Both the position numbers and the translations under genes were made by a program. From assembly GCF_000717745.1 (NCBI RefSeq), contig NZ_JOBH01000017.1:62001-126000 (forward strand): a stretch of 64,000 nucleotides of DNA, read 5' to 3'. This DNA is from Streptomyces violens (lineage in GTDB: Bacteria > Actinomycetota > Actinomycetes > Streptomycetales > Streptomycetaceae). Below, one piece after another: positions 1 through 7,289 of the stretch. A model generated the notes under the pieces. That model worked only from the letters and a program-made list of their open reading frames with translations. It was not told the DNA's origin and did not search any database. Position 1 is the first letter of the stretch. Each line of letters opens with the position of its first letter.

Positions 1-1043
1 CGCAGCTCACCGCGGCGCTGGTGGACGTCCCGTCCGTCAGCCGGGACGAGAAAGTCCTCGCGGACGCCGTCGAGACCGCTCTGCGCGCGCTCCCGCACCT
101 CACCGTGGACCGCGACGGCGACACCATCGTGGCGCGCACGAACCTCGGCCGCGCCGAGCGGGTCGTGCTCGCCGGCCACCTCGACACCGTGCCGATCGCG
201 GACAACGTGCCCTCCAGGCTCGACGAGAACGGCGTCCTGTGGGGCTGCGGCACCTCCGACATGAAGTCCGGCGTCGCCGTCCAGCTGCGCGTCGCCGCCA
301 CGGTGCCCGCGCCCAACCGCGACCTCACCTTCGTCTTCTACGAGGCCGAGGAGATCGCCGCCGAGCACAACGGCCTGAAGCGGATCGCCGAGCAGCACCC
401 GGACTGGCTGGCGGGCGACTTCGCGGTCCTGCTGGAGCCGTCGAGCAACCAGGTCGAGGGCGGCTGCCAGGGCACTCTGCGGGTCCTGCTGCGCACCAAG
501 GGCGAGCGGGCCCACTCCGCGCGCAGCTGGATGGGGTCCAACGCCATCCACGCCGCGGCCCCGATCCTGGAGCGGCTGGCCGCGTACGAGCCGCGCCGGG
601 CCGTCATCGACGGCCTGGAGTACCGCGAGGGCCTGAACGCCGTGCGCATCGAGGGCGGCGTCGCGGGCAACGTCATCCCGGACGAGTGCACGGTCACGGT
701 CAACTTCCGTTACGCGCCCGACCGCAGCGGCGAGGAGGCGCTCGCCCACGTGCGCGAGGTCTTCGCGGACTGCGACATCGTCGAGTGGATCATCGACGAC
801 CACTCGACCGCGGCGCTGCCCGGCCTCTCGCACCCCGCCGCCAAGGCGTTCATCGAGGCGGTCGGCGGCACCCCGATGCCCAAGTTCGGCTGGACGGACG
901 TCTCCCGCTTCTCCGCGCTCGGCGTCCCGGCGGTCAACTACGGCCCGGGCAACGCCCTGTTGGCCCACAAGCGCGACGAGCACGTCGTCGCCGCCGACGT
1001 GATCCGCTGCGAGGAGCGGCTGCGGGCCTGGCTGGAGGGCTGA
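1..1043 (+). CDS. dapE: Succinyl-diaminopimelate desuccinylase (5'-truncated by window edge)
   Basis: Zinc-dependent amidohydrolase of the M20 family that removes succinate from N-succinyl-LL-diaminopimelate in the lysine and peptidoglycan-precursor pathway; cytosolic. The reading frame is open from base 3, so the true start lies upstream of the window and only a few N-terminal residues are missing. Visible metal and catalytic signatures are AGHLDTVP (His/Asp), a GTSDMKSG loop (bridging Asp), and YEAEEIAAEHNG (general-base Glu pair). The C-terminal segment has the family FGWTDVSRF and NYGPGN motifs, which distinguish DapE from generic M20 peptidases. The next gene starts 209 bases downstream in the same direction. 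The match to the actinobacterial DapE class is clear; the assignment rests on motifs and on its position at the head of a conserved gene order. Confidence 0.93.
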   Translation, partial: QLTAALVDVPSVSRDEKVLADAVETALRALPHLTVDRDGDTIVARTNLGRAERVVLAGHLDTVPIADNVPSRLDENGVLWGCGTSDMKSGVAVQLRVAATVPAPNRDLTFVFYEAEEIAAEHNGLKRIAEQHPDWLAGDFAVLLEPSSNQVEGGCQGTLRVLLRTKGERAHSARSWMGSNAIHAAAPILERLAAYEPRRAVIDGLEYREGLNAVRIEGGVAGNVIPDECTVTVNFRYAPDRSGEEALAHVREVFADCDIVEWIIDDHSTAALPGLSHPAAKAFIEAVGGTPMPKFGWTDVSRFSALGVPAVNYGPGNALLAHKRDEHVVAADVIRCEERLRAWLEG

Positions 1044-1252
1044 GCCCCGGCCCGGCGGGCACGGGAATGTGGTGACCGGGGTTCCGGTGATCTCGGGTGG
1101 TCTGCGCGGGTAGAGGTTCACCGGAGCGCTGCGCGGCGTCCGGGGCCACCGCCAGACCGAATTCCGCTGCTCGTCACCTTTGTGCACATACGCTTTACCG
1201 GCAACGATCTGTCTTCCGCCGCAGGCGGGAGACCCTGCGGAGGGAGCACACC

Positions 1253-2035
1253 ATGGCCGATCCTGAGGCAGCCGAGCGCGAGACCATGGCAGCCGAGCGC
1301 GATCAGCAGCGACTCGGCCCGGTACTGCGCCGCCGCGACCAGGTGCGAGCGGGCACCACCGATCAGCGGCTGCTGGACTCCGAAGGTCCCTCCGAGTGGG
1401 TGCACACCGACCCCTGGCGCGTGATGCGCATCCAGTCGGAGTTCGTCGAGGGCTTCGGCGCGCTCGCCGAACTGGGCCCGGCGATCAGCGTCTTCGGCTC
1501 GGCCCGTACGCCCCGTGACTCGCCCGAGTACGAAGCGGGCGTCGGCCTGGGGCGGGCGCTGGTCGAGGCCGGCTTCTCGGTGATCACCGGCGGTGGTCCC
1601 GGTGCCATGGAGGCCGCCAACAAGGGCGCGAACGAGGCGGGCGGCACGTCCGTCGGGCTCGGCATCGAGCTGCCCTTCGAGCAGGGCATGAACGAGTACG
1701 TCAATCTCGGCGTGGACTTCCGGTACTTCTTCGTGCGCAAGACCTGCTTCGTGAAGTACGCGCGCGGATTCGTGGTCCTGCCCGGCGGCCTCGGCACGCT
1801 CGACGAGCTCTTCGAAGCGCTCACCCTCGTGCAGACCCGTAAGGTCACGCGCTTCCCCATCGTGCTCTTCGGCACCGAGTACTGGAGCGGCCTGGTGGAC
1901 TGGCTGCGGGGCACCCTCATCGACCAGGGCAAGGCGTCCCTGCGCGACCTGGACCTCTTCCACCTCAGCGACGACGTGGACGAGGCGGTCGCGCTGGTCA
2001 CGAAGGAAGTGGGGCCGGGCGGGCACTCCCGGTGA
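1253..2035 (+). CDS. LOG-family (TIGR00730) Rossmann-fold protein
   Basis: A 260-residue member of the lysine-decarboxylase-like LOG family, whose characterised members hydrolyse nucleoside 5'-monophosphates such as cytokinin riboside phosphates. The hallmark loops are present: GGGPGAMEAANKGA near residue 115 and PGGLGTLDE near residue 177. The roughly 70-residue N-terminal extension (an acidic, Arg-rich segment with an EWVHTDPWRVM motif) is typical of the longer actinobacterial form. The ATG at 1253 is preceded by a GGAGGGAG ribosome binding site at about 7 bases; the frame extends further upstream without a good start. In mycobacteria the same family member sits between dapE and folP2, as here. 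The substrate in this organism is unknown. Confidence 0.88.
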   Translation: MADPEAAERETMAAERDQQRLGPVLRRRDQVRAGTTDQRLLDSEGPSEWVHTDPWRVMRIQSEFVEGFGALAELGPAISVFGSARTPRDSPEYEAGVGLGRALVEAGFSVITGGGPGAMEAANKGANEAGGTSVGLGIELPFEQGMNEYVNLGVDFRYFFVRKTCFVKYARGFVVLPGGLGTLDELFEALTLVQTRKVTRFPIVLFGTEYWSGLVDWLRGTLIDQGKASLRDLDLFHLSDDVDEAVALVTKEVGPGGHSR

Positions 2036-2041
2036 GCACGG

Positions 2042-2069
2042 CGCGGCCCCCGGAGGTCCGGGGGCCGCG
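2042..2069. terminator. Bidirectional hairpin between convergent LOG and folP genes
   Basis: A near-perfect GC hairpin with arms around 2042-2053 and 2058-2069 and a tiny loop. It lies 7 bases after the stop of the LOG-family gene and about 30 bases before the stop of the convergent folP gene. There is no T tract, as is usual for Streptomyces terminators. Confidence 0.6.
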
Positions 2070-2097
2070 GCCCGTCTCAGGCAGTCCGCGGCGCGTC

Positions 2098-2958
2098 TCA
2101 GGCCAGGCCGCGGCGGGTCGCCGCCGGGGCCCTGTGGCCCGCGATGGAGGCGACCATGTCCAGTACCTCCCGGGTCTCGGCGACCTCGTGGACGCGGTAC
2201 ACCTGGGCGCCCAGCCACGCCGAGACCGCGGTCGTGGCCAGGGTGCCCAGCACCCGCTCCTTGACCGGCTTGTCCAGCGTCTCGCCGACGAAGTCCTTGT
2301 TGGACAGCGAGACCAGCACGGGCCATCCGGTGTCCGTCATCTCGCCGAGCCGACGGGTCGCCTCCAGGCTGTGCCGGGTGTTCTTCCCGAAGTCGTGCCC
2401 CGGGTCGATCATGATCCCGTCGCGCCGTACGCCCAGCTCCACGGCGCGCTCCGCGAGCCCGAGGGTGACGTCCAGGATGTCGGCCATGACGTCCTTGTAC
2501 GTGGTCCGGTGCGGCCGGGTACGCGGCTCGACGCCGCCCGCGTGCGTGCACACCAGGCCCGCGCCGTACCGGGCCGCGACCTCGGCGAGCTTCGGGTCCA
2601 CGCCGCCCCAGGCGTCGTTGAGCAGGTCGGCCCCGGCCTCGCAGACCGCCTCGCCGACCTCGTGCCGCCAGGTGTCCACGCTGATCACCACGTCGGGGTG
2701 GCGCTTGCGGACCTCGGCCACGAAGCCGACCGTGCGCCGCGCCTCCTCCTCGGCGGTGACCTCCTCGCCCGGGCCGGCCTTGACCCCGCCGATGTCGATG
2801 ATCGCCGCGCCCTCCGCGACCGCCTGCTCCACGCGGGCGAGCGCGGGCTCGTCCCGGAACGTGGCGCCCTGGTCGTAGAAGGAGTCCGGCGTACGGTTCA
2901 CGATCGCCATGATCACCGGCTCGTGCGCGCCGAACTCGCGATTCCCCAGCCGCAGCAT
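2098..2958 (-). CDS. folP2: Dihydropteroate synthase homologue, FolP2 type
   Basis: A 286-residue TIM-barrel protein of the dihydropteroate synthase family. The N-terminal loop reads NRTPDSF (canonical NVTPDSF), the DIGG strand and the C-terminal RVH are kept, and IDPGHDFGK is present. Two substrate loops depart from active enzymes: the usual SRK-S-F loop reads SNKDFVGE, so its Arg is lost while the Lys stays, and the middle HMxG-type motif reads CTHAGG. These changes and the neighbours (LOG protein upstream, DivIVA-type protein and tag beyond) match mycobacterial FolP2 (Rv1207), which has been reported to lack dihydropteroate synthase activity. No other folate genes are adjacent. The ATG at 2958 follows a GAGGGAGTAGGG ribosome binding region. 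I infer a pterin- or other ligand-binding paralogue rather than the folate enzyme. Confidence 0.85.
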   Translation of the reverse strand: MLRLGNREFGAHEPVIMAIVNRTPDSFYDQGATFRDEPALARVEQAVAEGAAIIDIGGVKAGPGEEVTAEEEARRTVGFVAEVRKRHPDVVISVDTWRHEVGEAVCEAGADLLNDAWGGVDPKLAEVAARYGAGLVCTHAGGVEPRTRPHRTTYKDVMADILDVTLGLAERAVELGVRRDGIMIDPGHDFGKNTRHSLEATRRLGEMTDTGWPVLVSLSNKDFVGETLDKPVKERVLGTLATTAVSAWLGAQVYRVHEVAETREVLDMVASIAGHRAPAATRRGLA

Positions 2959-3052
2959 TTTCCCTACTCCCTCATGGTCGTCCGCCAGTGACCCTAACTG
3001 TCAGAGGCACATGGCACGATCAATGGACGACGGACAGCGTGGGGAGATGGTC

Positions 3053-3496
3053 GTGTTCTGGTTCTTGCTCATCGCGTTGGTCGCGGTGGTCGCCGTGGTC
3101 ACGCTCGCCGTGATCGGTGGCGGAGACGGCGGCGCGCTGCGGGAGGCCGAGCCCGAGCGGCTGCACGATCCGCTGCCCGCCGACCGCCCCTGCACCCGGG
3201 CGGACGTGGAGGAGGTACGGCTGCCGCCCGCGCTGCGCGGGTATCGGATGACGGACGTGGACGACGTACTGGACCGCCTCGGCGCCGAGCTGGCCGAGCG
3301 GGACGCCCGGATCGCCGAGCTGGAGGCGGCCCTGGCGGGGGCGCACGCATCGGCGATGGGCGAGCGGGGGCCGGTCGCGGACGCGCGCCCGACGACGCCG
3401 GGGGAGGGCGCCGACCTGCGCAAGCCCCCTGGGATACAGGAGGCGGACGGCATAGAGAAGCCGCGCGAGACCCCCGAGGGCGGTGCGAGCGCATGA
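3053..3496 (+). CDS. DivIVA-domain small membrane protein
   Basis: About 147 residues: one N-terminal transmembrane helix (roughly residues 2-22, very hydrophobic), then a DivIVA-like pattern (LPPALRGYRMTDVDDVLDRL) running into a heptad-like coiled coil (AELAERDARIAELEAAL), and a charged tail. The GTG at 3053 is chosen because the GGGGAG at 3041-3046 sits 6 bases before it; the in-frame ATG at 3047 directly abuts that site. The last bases overlap the tag start (ATGA-type overlap), so the two are translationally coupled. The mycobacterial counterpart (Rv1209) occupies the same slot before tagA. Its role is unknown; membrane anchoring plus coiled coil suggests a scaffold at the cell envelope. 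Confidence 0.8.
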   Translation: MFWFLLIALVAVVAVVTLAVIGGGDGGALREAEPERLHDPLPADRPCTRADVEEVRLPPALRGYRMTDVDDVLDRLGAELAERDARIAELEAALAGAHASAMGERGPVADARPTTPGEGADLRKPPGIQEADGIEKPRETPEGGASA

Positions 3497-4104
3497 GCGG
3501 CGTCCTGACCGAGCCGGACGGCGTGCCGCGCTGCCCCTGGGGCATGGCGGCCGAGTCGATGGCGGACTACCGCACGTACCACGACACGGAGTGGGGCCGC
3601 CCGGTCCACGGGGACGACGCGCTGTTCGAGCGGATGTCCCTGGAGGCGTTCCAGTCGGGCCTGTCCTGGATCACGATCCTGCGCCGCCGCGAGGGCTTCC
3701 GCGCGGCCTTCGCGGGCTTCCGGATCGCCGAGGTCGCGCGGTTCACGGAGGCGGACGCCGAGCGGCTGCTCGCCGACCCGGGCATCATCCGCAACCGCCT
3801 CAAGATCTCCGCCACGCTCGCCAACGCCCGGGTCGCCGCGCAGCTCGCGCCCGGCGAGCTGGACGCCCTGATCTGGTCGTACGCCCCGGACCGCGCGTCC
3901 CGTCCGGCGCCCCGCAGCGCCGCGGACGTCCCGCCGATCACCCCCGAGTCGACCGCGCTCGCCAAGGACCTCAAGAAGCGCGGCTTCCGCTTCGTCGGCC
4001 CGACGACGGCGTACGCGATGATGCAGGCGTGCGGGCTGGTCAACGACCACCTGGCCGACTGCCATGTCCGCGCGGAGACGGAGGCGGCGCAGACGGCGGC
4101 GTAG
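3493..4104 (+). CDS. tag: DNA-3-methyladenine glycosylase I
   Basis: Base-excision repair glycosylase that removes 3-methyladenine from alkylated DNA. The 203 residues match the usual length. Family signatures include RCPWG near the N-terminus, YHDTEWGRPVHGDD, the FQSGLSWITILRRREGFR helix-hairpin region, and MMQACGLVNDHLADCHVR near the C-terminus. The Cys and His residues of the zinc snap (early Cys, YHD His, late HLADCH) are all present. The ATG at 3493 overlaps the stop of the DivIVA-domain gene by 4 bases, so translation is coupled. A hairpin follows directly after the stop. Confidence 0.95.
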   Translation: MSGVLTEPDGVPRCPWGMAAESMADYRTYHDTEWGRPVHGDDALFERMSLEAFQSGLSWITILRRREGFRAAFAGFRIAEVARFTEADAERLLADPGIIRNRLKISATLANARVAAQLAPGELDALIWSYAPDRASRPAPRSAADVPPITPESTALAKDLKKRGFRFVGPTTAYAMMQACGLVNDHLADCHVRAETEAAQTAA

Positions 4105-4112
4105 GCCCCCGT

Positions 4113-4133
4113 GCGGGGCCCGTCGGGCCCCGC
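4113..4133. terminator. Hairpin between tag and the convergent crotonase gene
   Basis: Nine perfect G/C pairs (arms 4113-4121 and 4125-4133) around a GTC loop, in the 39-base gap between two convergent stop codons. No T tract. It probably serves both genes. Confidence 0.6.
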
Positions 4134-4143
4134 GCCGCGCGCG

Positions 4144-4944
4144 TCACCGCCCGACGAACTTCGGCTTCTCCTTCTTCACGAACGCCTCCACCGCGATCAC
4201 ATGGTCCTCCGAGGCACCGGCCCGCGTCTGCAGCTCGTCCTCCTTGGCGAGCGTCTCGGTCAGCGAGTGATCGGTGCCGTACGCCAGCGACTCCTTGATC
4301 GCGGCGTAGGCGGCGGTCGGCCCCTGCGCCAGCCGCAGCGCGAGCGCGCGGGCCTCCGAGGCCAGCTCCGCCGCCGGTACGACCTTGTTCGCGATGCCCA
4401 GCTCGTACGCCTCCTGGGCGCTGACGCTGCGCGGGAAGAGCAGCAGGTCGGCGGCGCGGCCGTGGCCGATCAGCCGCGGCAGCGTCCAGGACATGCCGGA
4501 GTCGGCGGTCAGCGCGACTCCGGCGAAGGAGGTGTTGAAGGAGGCGGAGTCGGCGACGAGACGGTAGTCGGCGGCCATCGCGAAGCCCGCGCCGGCCCCG
4601 GCCGCGACCCCGTTCACCGCCGCGACCACCGGCTTCGCCATGCCGGTGAGCGCCTCGACGATGGGGTTGTAGTGCTCGCGCACGGTGCTCATCGTGGTGC
4701 CCTCGCCGCTCGCGCGGTCCTTCTCCAGGGAGCCGATGTGCTCCTTGAGGTCCTGCCCGACGCAGAAGGCGCGCCCGGTGGCGGTCAGCAGGACTGCCCG
4801 TACCGCGGAGTCGGCGGCGGCCTCGCGCACGGCGTCCCGGAGGGCGACCTTGGTCTCCGTGTCGAGCGCGTTCATCGCATCGGGGCGGTTGAGCGTGATC
4901 GTGGCAACGCCCTCGGTGACGTCATAGAGCACGGTGTCGGCCAT
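4144..4944 (-). CDS. Enoyl-CoA hydratase/isomerase (PaaG-like crotonase)
   Basis: A 266-residue crotonase-fold protein acting on acyl-CoA thioesters. Both oxyanion-hole segments are visible: GRAFCVGQDLKEH and VNGVAAGAGAGFAMAADY. The second acid position reads TADSGMSWTLPRLIG, with Asp in the place where hydratases carry Glu. This Asp pattern is characteristic of the PaaG/isomerase subgroup (1,2-epoxyphenylacetyl-CoA isomerase), so isomerase activity is at least as likely as hydratase activity. It is transcribed alone, convergent with tag and divergent from the DUF3117 gene, with no phenylacetate genes nearby. The exact substrate cannot be read from sequence. Confidence 0.85.
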   Translation of the reverse strand: MADTVLYDVTEGVATITLNRPDAMNALDTETKVALRDAVREAAADSAVRAVLLTATGRAFCVGQDLKEHIGSLEKDRASGEGTTMSTVREHYNPIVEALTGMAKPVVAAVNGVAAGAGAGFAMAADYRLVADSASFNTSFAGVALTADSGMSWTLPRLIGHGRAADLLLFPRSVSAQEAYELGIANKVVPAAELASEARALALRLAQGPTAAYAAIKESLAYGTDHSLTETLAKEDELQTRAGASEDHVIAVEAFVKKEKPKFVGR

Positions 4945-5273
4945 GGTGGGATCCCCTCCGTCGCGGCTCGGACTGCGGGAACGAGTGCAGCCCGGCGATC
5001 AGAATGCCGGAGATCATCGGCGCTGTCGTGTGACGTACATCAAAGAAAGACAGCGCACCGCGTAGTGGCAGGTGGCGCAGTATCGCAGGTGACTCCCCGA
5101 ATTGAGTGGTTTTGCGAATGTACGTTGCCGAAGGGATGCCCGCTGATGTTGGTCATCGGGTCCTGCGATGCGGGATAATGACATGGAAGCAATGTGTTCG
5201 ATGCCGGTGACGCGTGCCCCTCTCCAGAGGGCCGTCGGCTGACGATGAGCTGGTTTCAGGAAGGGGAACGAGC
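4945..5273. other. Divergent intergenic region between crotonase and DUF3117 genes
   Basis: This 329-base gap holds no gene I can support. It is less GC-rich than its surroundings, with AT-containing stretches around 5035-5055 and 5095-5125, as expected of a region with divergent promoters. One candidate promoter for the DUF3117 gene is listed separately. Confidence 0.5.
5149..5179 (+). promoter_or_regulatory. Candidate vegetative promoter for DUF3117 gene
   Basis: TTGGTC at 5149-5154 and GATAAT at 5174-5179 are separated by 19 bases. GATAAT is an unusually good -10 for this genome. The spacing is at the long end, so confidence is limited. Transcription would start near 5186, about 88 bases before the gene. 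Confidence 0.35.
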
Positions 5274-5441
5274 ATGGCGGCCATGAAGCCGCGGACGGGC
5301 GACGGCCCGCTCGAGGTGACCAAGGAGGGGCGGGGCATCGTCATGCGCGTTCCGCTCGAAGGCGGCGGTCGGCTCGTCGTCGAGCTGACTCCGGACGAAG
5401 CCAAGGCTCTCGGCGAGGCTCTCGACAAGGTCAGCGTCTGA
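5274..5441 (+). CDS. DUF3117 family small protein
   Basis: A 55-residue actinobacterial protein, nearly invariant in sequence across the phylum (MAAMKPRTGDGPLEVTKEGR and a VVELTPDEAKALGEAL helix). The ATG at 5274 is preceded by AGGAAGGGGAA; an upstream in-frame extension exists but lacks a ribosome binding site. The mycobacterial homologue (Rv1211) sits in the same chromosomal slot downstream of tag. Function is unknown; it looks like one small beta sheet plus a helix. Confidence 0.92.
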   Translation: MAAMKPRTGDGPLEVTKEGRGIVMRVPLEGGGRLVVELTPDEAKALGEALDKVSV

Positions 5442-5672
5442 CGCAGGCGGAGCCTCACTGAATGTCCGGCCCCGGTGGGCGGCGCGTACGCGATACGCGC
5501 CCGGCCCCGGGGCCGTGTCGTACCCCCGGCGTAGTGGCCGGACCCGGAAATACGCGTCCCTGTGTACATGTGTGGACGTACGGGGGCTCGGACCCGGCGT
5601 ACGCGTTCTCGCCCCGGGCACCCTACGCACCCCTACTCACCCGCTGCGCAGGGGCCCCCGGCGCGCGTATCC

Positions 5673-6356
5673 TCAGCCGCGCTTGACCGCGCAGAGCAGG
5701 CCGTCGCCCACCGGCAGCAGCGACGGCACCAGGTGCACGCTCTCGCGGATGGACCGCAGCAGCTCCCGCAGCCGCTGTATTTCCGCAGGCTGCTCGCCGG
5801 AGTCGACGGTCCGGCCGTCGGCGAAGACGCCCTCGAAACAGACCACCCCGCCGGGGCGCAGCAGGCGCAACGATTCAGCGAGATACTCGGCGTACTCCAT
5901 CCGGTCGCCGTCGCAGAAGACCAGGTCATAGCCGCCGTCGGCGAGCCGCGGCAGTACTTCCAGAGCGCCGCCCGGGATGAAGCGGGCGCGGTTGCCGGCG
6001 AAACCGGCGGCGCGGAACGCCTGCCGGGCGAACTGCTGCCGCTCCGGCTCCAGGTCGACGGTGGTCAGCACGCCGTCGGGGCGCATGCCGTGCAGGAGGT
6101 AGATGCCGGAGACGCCGGTACCGGTGCCGATCTCCGCGACGGCCTTGGCGTCCGCGGTCGCGGCGAGCAGGCTGAGGGCCGATCCGGTGCCGGTCGAGAC
6201 CGTGCGGATGCCGGCTTCCCGGGCCCGGTCGCGGGACCAGTGCAGGGCGGCGTCGGCCGTGTCGTCGATGGTCCCGGCGCCGTATGCCTCGGCGAATGCC
6301 AAGCTCGTCTGCCGGTTGCCGGTAATGGCCCTCTCCTGTCCCCGTAGTTGACGCAA
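5673..6356 (-). CDS. Class I SAM-dependent O-methyltransferase
   Basis: A 227-residue CCoAOMT-like (PF01596) methyltransferase, equivalent to mycobacterial Rv1220c beside sigE. The SAM-binding motif I is VAEIGTGTGVSGIYLL, acidic motif II is TVDLEPERQQ, and the metal-site-like VFCDGDRMEY follows. The start is uncertain. TTG at 6356 gives an N-terminus RQLRGQERAITGN, as I recall for Streptomyces homologues, but has no Shine-Dalgarno sequence. An in-frame ATT at 6326 is preceded by AGGAGAGG at good spacing. The gene is divergent from the ECF sigma factor, and its 5' end lies against the sigma promoter. The substrate is unknown. Confidence 0.88.
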   Translation of the reverse strand: MRQLRGQERAITGNRQTSLAFAEAYGAGTIDDTADAALHWSRDRAREAGIRTVSTGTGSALSLLAATADAKAVAEIGTGTGVSGIYLLHGMRPDGVLTTVDLEPERQQFARQAFRAAGFAGNRARFIPGGALEVLPRLADGGYDLVFCDGDRMEYAEYLAESLRLLRPGGVVCFEGVFADGRTVDSGEQPAEIQRLRELLRSIRESVHLVPSLLPVGDGLLCAVKRG

Positions 6357-6380
6357 CCGTGACTGTATCCGCTGAGTGCG

Positions 6381-6406
6381 GGAACCCGCAGATGGGACCG
6401 GGCGTT
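6381..6406 (+). promoter_or_regulatory. Candidate autoregulated ECF promoter of the sigma factor gene
   Basis: GGAACC at 6381-6386 and CGTT at 6403-6406 are separated by 16 bases. This is the classic ECF sigma -35/-10 pattern (GGAAC, N16-17, CGTT). It lies about 100 bases before the sigma start codon and divergent from the methyltransferase, which fits positive autoregulation as known for SigE-type ECF factors. Confidence 0.55.
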
Positions 6407-6509
6407 GAAGGGGGACAGGGGGGATGCGCAGGTGAAGTCGGAAGAGAACCGCAAGCCGGACCAAATGCAGGTCAAAACTGCTTATCCGGAGCTAACGGGT
6501 GAGGTGGAT

Positions 6510-7289
6510 ATGGTAGGGGCTCTACTGGACACCACCAGAGCCACCAGGGGAGGTGCGGCTGCGGCGGGTGACCGAAGAACGCTGCTGCGTTTTCGAAGGT
6601 CGGCCGGCGAGCCGAAATCCGTGACCAACAATGCTGACCGTGCCCGCGCGAACGACTCCGCACCTACCGCGACCTTTGCCGCCGATGCGGAATCCCAGGC
6701 GTGGACTCCGCCCAGCTGGGAGGAGATCGTCAGCACCCACAGTGCTCGTGTGTACCGCCTCGCCTACCGCCTGACGGGAAACCAGCACGATGCCGAGGAC
6801 CTCACTCAGGAGGTCTTCGTCCGCGTCTTCCGTTCGCTCTCGACGTACACCCCCGGTACGTTCGAGGGCTGGCTGCACCGCATCACGACCAACCTCTTCC
6901 TGGACATGGTCCGCCGACGGCAGCGGATCCGCTTCGACGCGCTGGGCGACGACGCCGCCGAGCGGCTGCCCAGCCGCGAGGCCGGCCCGCAGCAGCAGTT
7001 CAACGACACCCACTTCGACGCCGACGTGCAGCAGGCGCTGGACACCCTCGCGCCCGAGTTCCGCGCCGCCGTCGTCCTGTGCGACATCGAGGGCCTGTCG
7101 TACGAGGAGATCGCCGCGACCCTCGGCGTGAAGCTCGGCACGGTCCGCAGCCGTATCCACCGCGGCCGCTCCCACCTCCGCAAGGCGCTCAAGCACCGCT
7201 CCCCGGCGGCGCGCGCCGAGGAGCGGGAGCGCGAGCAGCACCAGCGCGCGTTCGCGCCCCTGACGACAGGGGAGGTCGGAATCGCGTGA
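6510..7289 (+). CDS. ECF RNA polymerase sigma factor (orthologue of mycobacterial SigE)
   Basis: A 259-residue sigma-70 family, extracytoplasmic-function sigma factor. Region 2 contains [20 protein letters not shown] and the -10 recognition helix [15 protein letters not shown]; region 4 contains [20 protein letters not shown] and the helix-turn-helix [20 protein letters not shown]. About 85 poorly conserved N-terminal residues precede region 2. The ATG at 6510 has GAGGTG upstream. The stop overlaps the GTG of the anti-sigma gene (GTGA), so the pair is coupled. Gene order (methyltransferase, sigma, anti-sigma, HtrA, TatB) equals mycobacterial Rv1220c-Rv1224. Streptomyces sigE is by convention a different ECF gene, so no symbol is given. 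Expected role: response to envelope or surface stress. Confidence 0.95.
   Translation: MVGALLDTTRATRGGAAAAGDRRTLLRFRRSAGEPKSVTNNADRARANDSAPTATFAADAESQAWTPPSWEEIVSTHSARVYRLAYRLTGNQHDAEDLTQEVFVRVFRSLSTYTPGTFEGWLHRITTNLFLDMVRRRQRIRFDALGDDAAERLPSREAGPQQQFNDTHFDADVQQALDTLAPEFRAAVVLCDIEGLSYEEIAATLGVKLGTVRSRIHRGRSHLRKALKHRSPAARAEEREREQHQRAFAPLTTGEVGIA

Noticed and set aside
2098..4104. Folate biosynthesis operon including folP
   Set aside because: No folB, folK, folE or pabB neighbours; the folP is a degenerate FolP2-type gene on the opposite strand.
5501..5514. CGGCCCCGGGGCCG palindrome after DUF3117 as a terminator
   Set aside because: It is a loopless palindrome in a GC-rich setting and lies 60 bases from the stop; not distinguishable from chance.
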